Origin: Nostoc sp. FACHB-110 | GTDB taxonomy: Bacteria; Cyanobacteriota; Cyanobacteriia; Cyanobacteriales; Nostocaceae | Direction: 5' to 3' | Length of the DNA stretch: 64,000 nt | Assembly (NCBI RefSeq): GCF_014697425.1 | Contig: NZ_JACJRU010000028.1 | Coordinates: forward strand, 1-64,000 | Shown here: positions 9,853-18,363 of the stretch, piece by piece | Layout: each line of letters opens with the position of its first letter | How positions within the stretch are numbered: the stretch's first letter is position 1 | Notes under the pieces: generated by a model | The model's input: the letters and a program-made list of their open reading frames with translations, nothing else | The model's database searches: none | What the model was told of the DNA's origin: nothing | Program-made: the position numbers and the translations under genes

Positions 9853-10050
9853 AGTTGATTTTGGCGGATCAAACTTTCAAGATTATCTGCCGCTAATGCC
9901 TAATTTGAAGTGATTGGTAGCAGATAACAAGATGATACTACTAGCACCCAAGAAAATTTATGCTTTTACTAGATTTGGCAATTTTAGAAAAAGAAAGCTG
10001 TAAAATCTCGTGTTACATTCATTTCTAAAATTTTGAATATATGCACGAGC
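9806..10050 (-). ncRNA. Candidate small RNA ending at a strong terminator
   Basis: On the minus strand a hairpin (9883-9927, arms TTATCTGC and GCAGATAA) is followed by a GC-richer hairpin and a T-run (9806-9852). No protein-coding frame of useful size ends here; the nearest leftward gene stops about 1.2 kb upstream. The 5' end is a guess; a TATATT-like hexamer lies near 10040 on the minus strand. This is an inference from structure only. Confidence 0.3.
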
Positions 10051-11010
10051 GCGAATATGTTGATAGATGATAGTCTTGTTTCACAAGATAAACATGAACA
10101 TTGGTAGATTAACTAAATGAGTTTTAGAGATAAAGGCCCCTAACAAATATGCTAGGAGCGTAAGCCCCTAAGGAATCTATAATAAGCTGCATTTAAACAT
10201 AGTAATGAGAAGTGGTAGGGAAGAGATTTTACTATATCTAACTGCAACTTATAGCAATTCGCAATGACGCTCGCAGGCTCGCTAACGCTGCGCTAACGCA
10301 ATTCGCAGTATGCTCGGATGTTAGGTTTCATTCCTCAACCCAAGCTTATTGCACCATAATTTACATCTTGCGGTAGCTAATTAAAGATAAAAAATCATAT
10401 CTTGCTCCTCATAGTTAAATACTTATTATGTTTGTTTAGGCTAGAATCAAATTGAGGATTGAAAATATAGTGGCTATTATTTAACACTTGTTACCTCAAT
10501 TATCATCTTGCTAAACTTAAGTTCAAGGCAATTAATCATTAAAGGTTTTTTGCTTGCAGTGAACTTTTTGCATATTGCTAATATAGCCATTTAAAAAAAT
10601 CTAAAAAATAGCAAAAACACTAAATTTTTATGATTTAGTATTCCGGTAAAACTACTCTCAGAGTTTTAAGTAGTTAAATAAGTATTCACCCTCATACAGT
10701 TTCACTTTAAGGTTGATATATTCAGGCAAGCAAAGGAAACAGAGTTTGATGTATCCCATATTTAATAGCAAGTTGCAGTCAAAGATAGTAAGAAGAGAGT
10801 GGGAGTAGGTAGTAGGGTTGAGAAAGTAGTAATATTACTATTTCTGAAAGCAACTTAATATAAGTTGTGAAGCTTGCGTAAATTTCCCTGAGTGATATGG
10901 ACAAGTCTCCGTGGTTATATCATGTTCGTTTGGTAGCTGACAATCAAGGCGCATCTGTGCAGCAAGAGCAAAGCTATCTCCTCTGTTGATGCCATATCTT
11001 CCAGCAAATT

Positions 11011-12621
11011 TTAATTCTGCAAGAGTCTGGTAATTGCTGCAATTAATTTTGCCGGATCGGCGGGTTTGGCAATATGCATTTGAAATCCCGCAGCAAAAAC
11101 CTGCTGTTGTGTAGTTTCAGCCGCGTAAGCGGTAAGCGCGATCGCGGGGATTTGTCCTCCTTCGGTGGCTGATCGCGATCGCACTTCGCGGATTAATGCG
11201 TAGCCATCTACATCTGGCATTCCTAAGTCACTCAGCAACAAGTCTGGCGGGGATTGCGATATGGATAGAAGGGCTTCATAGGCTGATGAAGCTGTTGTGA
11301 CGATTGCACCTTGCTGTTCTAAGAAAAATGCCAAAAATTCTCGTGTATCAACATCATCATCGACTATCAATAATTTTCTTCCTTCTAGGGGAGACTCAAC
11401 GCTGGACAGCAGGGAACTAGCATAAGCTGTTGAATTGTTGTTAGCTGCATCTTGACTAGGCTGCGCTGGTAAACAAACTGTAAATGTTGCGCCTTGATTT
11501 TCGCCTAAGCTTTCTGCCCAAACTCTACCACCATGTAACTCGACTAGCTGACGCACAATTGCTAAACCTAGTCCTAGTCCTCCAGACCGCCTAGTAATAC
11601 TGCTATCTGCTTGACGGAAAGACTCAAATACATAAGGTAAAAAGTCTGGACTAATACCTTTACCTGTATCTTGAACTTGAATTTGAACTTGAGAATCAAT
11701 TTGTTTTAAGTAGACTGCAACTTGACCGCCAGAGGGGGTAAATTTGACGGCGTTAGTCAGCAAATTCCAGACGACTTGTTGCAAACGGCCGCTATCGCCT
11801 TTGACTTGTCCGATGTGGCTATCTAGATGCAGATTTATCTGAATTGACTTTGCTTCTGCGGCTAATCGCACTGTCTCTAATGCAGATTCAATAGTAGAAG
11901 CTAAATTTACGTTTTCTAAGTTTAGTGCTAATTTACCCCGCAAAATGCGAGAAATATCTAACAAATCATCTATTAATTGCACCTGGAGTTCGGCATTGCG
12001 TTCAATAGTTTCTAAGGCGCGCAGACTGGCGGCTTCGCCCAAGGTGCGTTTTTTTAAGAGTTTGGCCCAACCTAAAATAGGATTAAGTGGCGATCGCAGT
12101 TCGTGAGAAACTACAGCCAAGAATTCATCTTTAATGCGGTTGGCTGTTTCGGCTGCTTCTTGGGCTTTTTGCCGTTCTTCTGCTACGGCTAAGGCTCGAT
12201 CGCGCAAATTTTTATATTCTTGTACTCTAAATGTTAAATCAGTCACATCTTGAATAGAAAACAGTGCATAAAATCCTTCACCATCTAATGCGGGTAAAGC
12301 TGTAACTGTGGTGTGTTGAATTCGGTATTTACCTTGCGGTAATGCGACAGGAATCACATATTTGTGCAACTGCGAAGAAAATATTGTTGGTGGCCCACCT
12401 TCAAATATTTGATCTAAGCGGCTGGCGTAGCGCGGTTGATTTAAATGGGGAAAATATGCGTAAATTGAGGTTCCTAAAATTTTTTGTTTAGGAATTTTTG
12501 TCCATTCTTCTAAACAGCAATTCCAAAATAGTACAGTGCGATCGGAATGTAAAACAAAAGCTCCCAAAGGAATTTGGTCTAAAAGGCAGAATTTTTCCTG
12601 GGCTTGTTCTATTTTGTTCAT
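11011..12621 (-). CDS. Hybrid histidine kinase: PAS, HisKA, HATPase, C-terminal receiver
   Basis: The 536-residue product has an N-terminal PAS domain (about 13-130), a coiled-coil linker, HisKA (about 165-235, acceptor histidine in VVSHELRSPLNP), HATPase (about 275-390; N box NLLTNAVKFT, G boxes DTGKGI and GLGLGLAIV) and a receiver (about 412-530; DDD near 422, phospho-acceptor in LLLSDLGMPDVDGY, lysine in HIAKPAD). No membrane segment is visible. It is the last gene of the leftward operon cheY-cheC-kinase, with 36 bp separating it from cheC. That position suggests it either feeds phosphoryl groups to the single-domain receiver or works in the same chemosensory output. The partner assignment is inference. 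Confidence 0.92.
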   Translation of the reverse strand: MNKIEQAQEKFCLLDQIPLGAFVLHSDRTVLFWNCCLEEWTKIPKQKILGTSIYAYFPHLNQPRYASRLDQIFEGGPPTIFSSQLHKYVIPVALPQGKYRIQHTTVTALPALDGEGFYALFSIQDVTDLTFRVQEYKNLRDRALAVAEERQKAQEAAETANRIKDEFLAVVSHELRSPLNPILGWAKLLKKRTLGEAASLRALETIERNAELQVQLIDDLLDISRILRGKLALNLENVNLASTIESALETVRLAAEAKSIQINLHLDSHIGQVKGDSGRLQQVVWNLLTNAVKFTPSGGQVAVYLKQIDSQVQIQVQDTGKGISPDFLPYVFESFRQADSSITRRSGGLGLGLAIVRQLVELHGGRVWAESLGENQGATFTVCLPAQPSQDAANNNSTAYASSLLSSVESPLEGRKLLIVDDDVDTREFLAFFLEQQGAIVTTASSAYEALLSISQSPPDLLLSDLGMPDVDGYALIREVRSRSATEGGQIPAIALTAYAAETTQQQVFAAGFQMHIAKPADPAKLIAAITRLLQN

Positions 12622-12657
12622 CTTCTCACACTATGTTTTGTCGTTCCGCCTATACAA

Positions 12658-13278
12658 TTAACTGCTAATTTCCCCGTACACTGCTATTTCTTCGTCAATA
12701 GCATTGATTAACGCATCAAAAGCTCTGACTTCAAAAATTAAAATAATATCACCCATCAACTCTAATTGTTCAATCGTGAACTGGGCTTGAGCCAATAAAA
12801 TTTTAGATTCACTCCCATGAGTAGATAACAATAAATTATTAATCGTATCTTCTAAATATACAGGTAATGTGTATTGTATATGCTGCTTTAACACATTACC
12901 AATCGACCCCATCACACCATTAATAACAATATTTCCAATTTCACTTAAAGTCCCGATTTTCACTGCATCTAAATCATCTGAACCTGGTTCTTCACCAGTC
13001 AAAATTGCCACTAAAGTTGATGCACTTTCTGTGGGAAAAACTAAGCCAGCCGTACCATAAAAAGCCCCAGTAAAATTTAATTTTACCGAAGCTAAACTAT
13101 CATCTTGAAAGCGCGAACCTAATTCATGATAAGCTTCAGCAGCAGATAATACTTTGACTAAGGGAATTTCTAACCGAATGTGAGAATCTACCATTTCATT
13201 GAGTAGACTGGCCGCTCTACCAACCCCAATATTGATTAATTCTTGCAAAGCATCCAGTTCATCTGCTGTCACATCCAT
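12658..13278 (-). CDS. cheC: CheC-family CheY-P phosphatase
   Basis: This 206-residue protein matches the CheC/FliY/CheX fold. It has both signature helices with the catalytic Glu and Asn pair: ELINIGVGRAASLL near residue 12 and LSEIGNIVINGVMG near residue 110. Having both pairs is typical of CheC proteins, which remove phosphate from CheY-P. The gene begins 7 bp after the stop of a single-domain receiver gene, its likely substrate. Such a phosphatase is consistent with the adjacent cheB and cheR, which also belong to adaptive chemosensory systems. The family assignment is firm; the substrate is inferred from gene order. Confidence 0.85.
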   Translation of the reverse strand: MDVTADELDALQELINIGVGRAASLLNEMVDSHIRLEIPLVKVLSAAEAYHELGSRFQDDSLASVKLNFTGAFYGTAGLVFPTESASTLVAILTGEEPGSDDLDAVKIGTLSEIGNIVINGVMGSIGNVLKQHIQYTLPVYLEDTINNLLLSTHGSESKILLAQAQFTIEQLELMGDIILIFEVRAFDALINAIDEEIAVYGEISS

Positions 13279-13285
13279 GTAAAAT

Positions 13286-13651
13286 TCATTCCTTTACATC
13301 AATAACTTGCTTCACCACTTCTCGCAATTCTTTTTCTTTTGGTGGTTTATTAATAAAGTTAACTGCTCCCAAATTATAGCTTTGATTGCGTGCGCCTTCT
13401 TGAATATCCGCTGATATAATAATTGTCGGTATTTTTAAGCCTTCATTTTGTAAAGCTTGTAAAAATTCAAAACCATTGAGTTCGGGCATGAGTAAATCGG
13501 CTAACACACAGTTAGGCTGATGTTGATGTACCATTTCTAATCCCTCACGCCCATTAGTGGCTTCGATAATTTCATAACCATCTAATTGTAGAAACTTGCG
13601 GATCATTCTCCGGGAAAAGGCTGCGTCATCAATAATTAAAATTAAGGTCAT
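13286..13651 (-). CDS. cheY: Single-domain response regulator, CheY-like
   Basis: I start the gene at the ATG at 13649-13651 (121 residues); an in-frame TTG four codons earlier is less likely. The product is one receiver domain: D8-D9, phospho-acceptor D52 in CVLADLLMPELNG, a conserved Ser in IIISAD and lysine in FINKPPKE. There is no output domain, so it probably acts by binding a target, as CheY does. It heads a leftward operon with cheC 7 bp downstream and a hybrid kinase after that. The rightward cheA, about 600 bp away, lacks a receiver of its own, which makes this protein its most likely phosphorylation target. Confidence 0.88.
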   Translation of the reverse strand: MTLILIIDDAAFSRRMIRKFLQLDGYEIIEATNGREGLEMVHQHQPNCVLADLLMPELNGFEFLQALQNEGLKIPTIIISADIQEGARNQSYNLGAVNFINKPPKEKELREVVKQVIDVKE

Positions 13652-13863
13652 CAGCTTTACCAATTGAATTCATACGCTTATCTCTATTTATTTTATGATG
13701 GTGATTTTTTTGATTAAAGCTATTCAAAAAAAACGTAAAACTCATCAACAAATTTTATTTTTATCAAAGTTTTTAGACTAACTTAAACATTAAGCAGTGC
13801 TGAAATTATAATGTTATTCGGATTCCTCATTTATTAAAAATTATTAAAATTATGAGACGGGAT

Positions 13864-14115
13864 TCATTTTGACTGGGGTTGGTTTAACCAATGCAAAATG
13901 GTTGTATGGTGGATTTCTGTCACGCGTTCAATTTCGCGTAGACTCATACCATTGAGATACATTTTTAAACAAAGCCGCTTGACATCCTCTGAATAACGCC
14001 AAGGGTAATAAGACTCAAGGAATTGTCTTCCACACTGTTTACACTTGTAACATTGTCGGTTTTTGCGACGACCGTTCTTAAAAATCTCGGTAGAATGGCA
14101 ACGAGGACATTTCAT
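13864..14115 (-). CDS. IS1-type InsA-like zinc-ribbon/HTH protein (orphan transposase N-terminus)
   Basis: The 83-residue product begins MKCPRCHSTEIFKNGRR and has a second pair of cysteines in CYKCKQCGRQF, giving a four-cysteine zinc ribbon. A helix-turn-helix follows (about 45-78, with GMSLREIERVTEIHHTTI). This is the InsA/IS1-type transposase N-terminal region. No InsB-like catalytic part follows the stop on the minus strand, and I see no clear terminal inverted repeats. It is therefore either the remnant of an insertion sequence or a domesticated DNA-binding protein. It sits between the divergent cheY and cheA operons, where it could act as a regulator, but nothing in the sequence proves this. 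Confidence 0.7.
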   Translation of the reverse strand: MKCPRCHSTEIFKNGRRKNRQCYKCKQCGRQFLESYYPWRYSEDVKRLCLKMYLNGMSLREIERVTEIHHTTILHWLNQPQSK

Positions 14116-14248
14116 GTCTCTTTGTCATTAAGGTTAATCATTATCTTTTCAGCAAACAGAAGTGATAACATCTTTCTCAAGAGATATATTTGTTGGGTGA
14201 AGAAAAGATTAAGATGAAAACCAAAGGTATACGCAATCTATCAATGCA

Positions 14249-16513
14249 ATGGGGATAGTAGATATTGACGATGATGATCTAGAAGCATTTTTAGTGGAAA
14301 GCTTTGAGAGTGTCGCTCAAATTGAAAGCAGCATTATTGCCCTAGAAAGCAACTTAGATAATCCAGTAGAATTAGAGCGAATATATCGTTCACTGCATAC
14401 ATTAAAAGGTAACTGCGGTTTTTTACCTTTTTCTAAGTTAGAATCTATAGCTCATGCCGGAGAAAGCTTACTGTCATATCTGCGCGATGGGTTTCGCTCA
14501 GACGAAGACATCCACAACTGGCAACTAACAGCGCAAATTATCAGCCTGTTGTTACAAACAGTAGATACAATTCGTCAGTTGTTATCTCAAATTCAAACTA
14601 CTAAGCATGAGGGAAATGAGGATTATACACAACTGATTCAAGCGTTGACTCAACTTCCCCAAACCCAAAAATTATGGGTAGCATCATCATTACCCCAAGT
14701 ACAACCAATGACTCTGGCTGCATCAGAATCAGCTTATGTCAGAGTGAATGTCAGCTTGCTAGATCAATTAATGAACTTGGTGGGTGAACTTGTGTTAGCG
14801 CGTAACCAAGTTATGGGGTTATCACACAAAATTCAGGATACAAGCTTGAGTGCCACTTGCCAACGCCTAAACTTGATTACAACCGAGTTGCAAGATGGAA
14901 TCATGAAAACTCGGCTGCAACCTATCAGTACAATTTGGCAAAAATTCCCGCGTGTAATTCGAGATTTAGCGATCGCCAATGGTAAACAAGTACAAGTGCA
15001 AATGCAAGGAGAAGATACAGAACTAGATAAAAGTATCATTGAAGCGATTAAAGACCCACTGACTCATTTAGTTCGTAACTGTATTGATCATGGCATAGAA
15101 TCACCCAGCGATCGCACTGCTCATGGTAAACCAAGCACAGGTAAGATATTTCTCAAAGCCTTGCATGAAAATGGTAAAGTGACGATTGAAATTGGCGATG
15201 ATGGCCAAGGTTTATCTCCGATTAAAATCAAACACAAAGCCCAACAATTAGGTTTAATTAGCCCTGCACAAGCACAGACAATTAACGATACAGAAGCCAT
15301 AAACTTAATTTTTTTACCTGGGTTTTCCACCACAGAACAAGTCACCAACCTTTCCGGGCGTGGCGTGGGGATGGCGATAGTCAAAAGTAATATTGAAAAA
15401 ATTAATGGCAGTATTGAAATTTACAACCAACTGGGTAAAGGCACAACATTTAAACTCAAAATTCCCCTCACAGTCACAATTATTCCAGCATTAATTATTA
15501 GTAGTGATGGCGATCGCTATACAATTCCTCAATCTAACTTGCAAGAATTAGTCCGCTTAGAACCAGAGCAAGCATTAACTCAGATTGAAATATTTTATGA
15601 CGTACCCGTGTACCGTTTACGCGAGCAACTCATCCCCCTAGTTTACCTCAATCAAATATTGCAACCTGCCACACCCCACACCCCACACCCCACACCCCAC
15701 TCAGCACTCAGCACTCAGCACACCCCACTCAGCACACCCCACTCAGCACTCAGCACTCAGCACTCAGCACTCAGCACTCAGCACTCAGCACTCAGCACTC
15801 AGCACTCAGCACTCAATATAGTCATTATCCAAACCGAAAACTATCAATTTGGACTAGTTGTTGACACCATTGAAGACATTCAAGAAATTGTTGTCAAACC
15901 ATTAGGAAACCAATTAAAATCGCTATCTTTATTTGCCGGAGCCACGATTATGGGAGATGGCAAAGTAGGATTAATTATTGATGTGGTGAATTTAGCCAAA
16001 CAAGCACAACTTAACGACAAACAAAAACAATTGCCCAGTAGTACAAGTGCCAACATCAAGGCAGAAATTAGCGATCGCCAAATGATTTTACTATTTGAAG
16101 GGCCACAAAAGGCACTGATGGGAATTCCTGTGGCGAGAGCCTTGCGCTTAGAACGCGTTCCCCAAACGGCGGTAGAGCAAGTTGGGAATCAAGCCGTGGT
16201 GCGAATTCTCGACAAAATTCTGCCCATTATCGACTTGCAGAGCATCTTCCCCAGCCAGCAACCCAACTTAGAAGCCCAAACCGAGACACTGCAATTAGTC
16301 ATTGTCTCTCTTAGCTCTGACTTGAGCGTGGCGTTAGTAGTTGAGCGCATTCTTGATATTGTAGAGGAATCACTGACAATTCAAGGTATTCCCAGTAGAC
16401 CAGGAGTATTATTTTGCGCTGTTATCAAAGGCCAAATCACAGAAATTCTCGATATTGAAACCATTATTAAAATTGCTAACCCCTATTTATTGCAAGTGAG
16501 CGAGCGTGGCTGA
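14249..16513 (+). CDS. cheA: Chemotaxis histidine kinase CheA with two CheW-like domains and an in-frame STRR
   Basis: The 754-residue kinase has an Hpt domain (about 1-110, acceptor histidine in SLHTLKGNCGF), a dimerisation region (about 162-230), an HATPase domain (about 265-410; N box HLVRNCIDHGIE, G motif GRGVGMAIVK), a CheW-like domain (about 415-595) and a second CheW-like domain (about 605-745). The P2-type CheY-binding domain and a receiver are absent. The first CheW-like domain is interrupted at residues about 474-522 by a translated heptanucleotide repeat, giving the recurring peptide SALSTQH. The insert lies in a surface linker just before the strand IVIIQTENYQFGLVVD, so the fold may tolerate it. 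The stop overlaps the GTG of cheW by 8 bp. It would phosphorylate CheY and CheB. Confidence 0.93.
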   Translation: MGIVDIDDDDLEAFLVESFESVAQIESSIIALESNLDNPVELERIYRSLHTLKGNCGFLPFSKLESIAHAGESLLSYLRDGFRSDEDIHNWQLTAQIISLLLQTVDTIRQLLSQIQTTKHEGNEDYTQLIQALTQLPQTQKLWVASSLPQVQPMTLAASESAYVRVNVSLLDQLMNLVGELVLARNQVMGLSHKIQDTSLSATCQRLNLITTELQDGIMKTRLQPISTIWQKFPRVIRDLAIANGKQVQVQMQGEDTELDKSIIEAIKDPLTHLVRNCIDHGIESPSDRTAHGKPSTGKIFLKALHENGKVTIEIGDDGQGLSPIKIKHKAQQLGLISPAQAQTINDTEAINLIFLPGFSTTEQVTNLSGRGVGMAIVKSNIEKINGSIEIYNQLGKGTTFKLKIPLTVTIIPALIISSDGDRYTIPQSNLQELVRLEPEQALTQIEIFYDVPVYRLREQLIPLVYLNQILQPATPHTPHPTPHSALSTQHTPLSTPHSALSTQHSALSTQHSALSTQHSALNIVIIQTENYQFGLVVDTIEDIQEIVVKPLGNQLKSLSLFAGATIMGDGKVGLIIDVVNLAKQAQLNDKQKQLPSSTSANIKAEISDRQMILLFEGPQKALMGIPVARALRLERVPQTAVEQVGNQAVVRILDKILPIIDLQSIFPSQQPNLEAQTETLQLVIVSLSSDLSVALVVERILDIVEESLTIQGIPSRPGVLFCAVIKGQITEILDIETIIKIANPYLLQVSERG
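15671..15815 (+). repeat. Heptanucleotide STRR (CACTCAG/CACCCCA type) inside cheA
   Basis: About 145 bp of tandem 7-mers, starting with CACCCCA variants and continuing as CACTCAG units, lie in frame within cheA. The same 7-mers occur between genes at 18296-18357 and 41246-41278. In this orientation the repeat has no stop codon in any frame. Confidence 0.95.
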
Positions 16514-16955
16514 ACAACTTTGCACTTTTTGGCTAAATGAAATTTACTTTGGCATTGACGTGCAGCATGTTCAAGAAGTGATTCGTCCTCAAGTCATGAC
16601 TCGCATACCGTTAGCACCGCCCGATATATGTGGATTAATTAACTTACGAGGAGAAATTATTACTGTAATTGATTTGCAACAACGATTAGGTATAGGTGAA
16701 TTTAGCAAGCGATCGCAAAATTTGCAACTAGAATCTCAGGGGTTTAATATCGTTGTCAGTTATCACAATGAAGTCGTCAGCTTACTTGTTGATGATGTTG
16801 CCGATGTCTTAGAATTTGCCGAAAATACCTTGCAAACCCCACCCGCAACGTTACAAGGTAAAATGCGTCACATACTAGCAGGAGCCTACCCACTAGCAGC
16901 AGGGTTTTTGTTAGCGATCGATATTGAAAAACTTCTCAACGTTCAAGTAATTTAG
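16506..16955 (+). CDS. cheW: Chemotaxis coupling protein CheW
   Basis: This 149-residue protein is a single CheW domain: FWLNEIYFGIDVQHVQEVI at the start, the conserved GLINLRGEIITVIDL near residue 39, and VSLLVDDVADVL near residue 92. It links receptor and CheA in chemosensory arrays. The GTG start at 16506 lies within the end of cheA (8-bp overlap), implying translational coupling. The receptor gene follows 12 bp downstream. The length is normal for the family. Confidence 0.93.
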   Translation: MAEQLCTFWLNEIYFGIDVQHVQEVIRPQVMTRIPLAPPDICGLINLRGEIITVIDLQQRLGIGEFSKRSQNLQLESQGFNIVVSYHNEVVSLLVDDVADVLEFAENTLQTPPATLQGKMRHILAGAYPLAAGFLLAIDIEKLLNVQVI

Positions 16956-16967
16956 GAGTAATGGGCA

Positions 16968-18272
16968 ATGGCGACAAACCGGGCTGGGAAAACAGGGAAC
17001 TCTAAATCTCCCGCAGAAAATGTTGCAGAGCCGATACAAACTACTCAAAGTCAAACAGACATCCAATTACAACCTTTATTAGCCGCCCTCAAAGCTGCCA
17101 GAGATGGTGATTTTACAGTCCGGTTAGTCGTGGATAACGATAACTTAAGCGAAATTGCCACAGTTTTCAATGAATTGGTCAGTTTAAACCAAAATGTCAA
17201 CAAAGAAGTAGCCCGGGTAGCATCGGAAATTGGCCAAGAAGGAAAATTTGGTTCTCTAGCGGTTGTCAAACAAGCTAAAGGTTCTTGGCAAGAGTTACTA
17301 AATAACTTGAACCAAATGTCTGCAAATATCGCCGAACAGATAAAGAGTATTAAAGAAGTCACCTTAAAGGTGGCTCAAGGAAATTTAGCCCAACACATTC
17401 AAGCCGACAACGCCGGAGAATTTCAACAGCTGACCGATAATGCTAATCAGATGATTGACAGCTTGCGCTCTTCTATTAGACAAATGGCCGACGTAGCCAC
17501 AGCCGTTGCATCTTCTTCAGAAGAACTCACCGCCGTTAGTAAAGAAATGACCGAAAATGCTAGACAAACCTCAGAACAAGCAACTTCCGCTTCAGCCTCA
17601 GCAGAACAAGTCAATCAAAATACCCTGACAGTTGTCACCGCCGTAGAAGAAATGGATGCTAGCATCCGCGAAATTGCCAAAACTGTTGTTGAAGGAGCCA
17701 AAGTCGCCAATGAAGCAGTCAAAACAGCCGATCGCACCAATGCGACAATAGATAAACTCGGCCAAAGCAGTATAGAAATTGGCAAAGTCATCAAAGTCAT
17801 TACCTCCATTGCCCAACAAACAAACTTACTAGCTCTAAATGCCACAATTGAAGCAGCCAGAGCCGGAGATGCAGGTAGAGGATTTGCCGTTGTCGCCAAC
17901 GAAGTTAAAGAACTTGCCAAACAAACAGCCACCGCCACCGAAGACATTAGCCAACGCATCGAAGCAATTCAAACCGATACCAAAAGTGCAATGGCAGCCA
18001 TCACCCAGATAACTGATATTATTAGCCAAATTAACGACCTGCAAAGCAGCATTGCCAGTGCCGTAGAAGAACAAACCGCCACCACCAATGAAATCGCCCG
18101 CAATATAGCCGAAGCCGCCCAAGGCACATCAGATATTGCCAAAAGCATCGGCATTGTTGCCATTAACGCTCAAACAACTACCATTGGCGCGAGTAATACC
18201 TCAGACGCAGCCAAAGAATTAGCTCGTATGGCTGTAGATTTGCAAAAAGTAGTTATGCAGTTTAAGTATTGA
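16968..18272 (+). CDS. Soluble methyl-accepting chemotaxis protein with HAMP repeats
   Basis: The 434-residue receptor has no transmembrane segment or periplasmic domain. Residues about 33-170 form poly-HAMP units (ARDGDFTVRL and later VAQGNLAQHI), and about 185-434 are the signalling domain with the hairpin tip NLLALNATIEAARAG followed by GRGFAVVANEVKEL. An AGGAG lies at 16954-16958, ten bases before the ATG. The HAMP segment, with the phrase EIGQEGKFG followed by GSWQELLNNLN, is of the same type as the repeats in the 2233-residue kinase at 46531. It should form cytoplasmic arrays with the CheA and CheW encoded just upstream and be modified by CheR and CheB encoded downstream. The stimulus is unknown. 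Confidence 0.92.
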   Translation: MATNRAGKTGNSKSPAENVAEPIQTTQSQTDIQLQPLLAALKAARDGDFTVRLVVDNDNLSEIATVFNELVSLNQNVNKEVARVASEIGQEGKFGSLAVVKQAKGSWQELLNNLNQMSANIAEQIKSIKEVTLKVAQGNLAQHIQADNAGEFQQLTDNANQMIDSLRSSIRQMADVATAVASSSEELTAVSKEMTENARQTSEQATSASASAEQVNQNTLTVVTAVEEMDASIREIAKTVVEGAKVANEAVKTADRTNATIDKLGQSSIEIGKVIKVITSIAQQTNLLALNATIEAARAGDAGRGFAVVANEVKELAKQTATATEDISQRIEAIQTDTKSAMAAITQITDIISQINDLQSSIASAVEEQTATTNEIARNIAEAAQGTSDIAKSIGIVAINAQTTTIGASNTSDAAKELARMAVDLQKVVMQFKY

Positions 18273-18295
18273 AGAGGCTAGGGGCTAGTATTTTT

Positions 18296-18357
18296 ACTCA
18301 GCACTCCCCACTCAGCACTCAGCACTCCCCACTCCCCACTCAGCACTCAACACTTCC
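18296..18357. repeat. STRR between mcp and cheB
   Basis: Tandem CACTCAG and CACTCCC heptamers fill most of the 91-bp gap between the receptor gene and cheB and end 7 bp before the cheB ATG. The repeat therefore replaces any normal ribosome binding site for cheB. Confidence 0.9.
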
Positions 18358-18363
18358 CATACC

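Larger units (their letters stand above)
9613..11010. other. Non-coding region of 1.4 kb
   Basis: I find no convincing protein gene in either direction. It contains the strong minus-strand terminator and possible small RNA at 9806-10050. A repeat-like patch at about 10255-10345 has internal GCTAACGC copies and the phrase TTAGGTTTCATTCCTCAACC, which resembles a segment at 22672-22690. The rest is AT-rich and featureless. The kinase gene transcribed leftwards ends at its right edge. Confidence 0.5.

Noticed and set aside
10255..10345. Possible tRNA or structured RNA in the GC-richer patch
   Set aside because: No cloverleaf can be drawn; the patch is a short direct repeat (GCTAACGC) resembling dispersed repeats.
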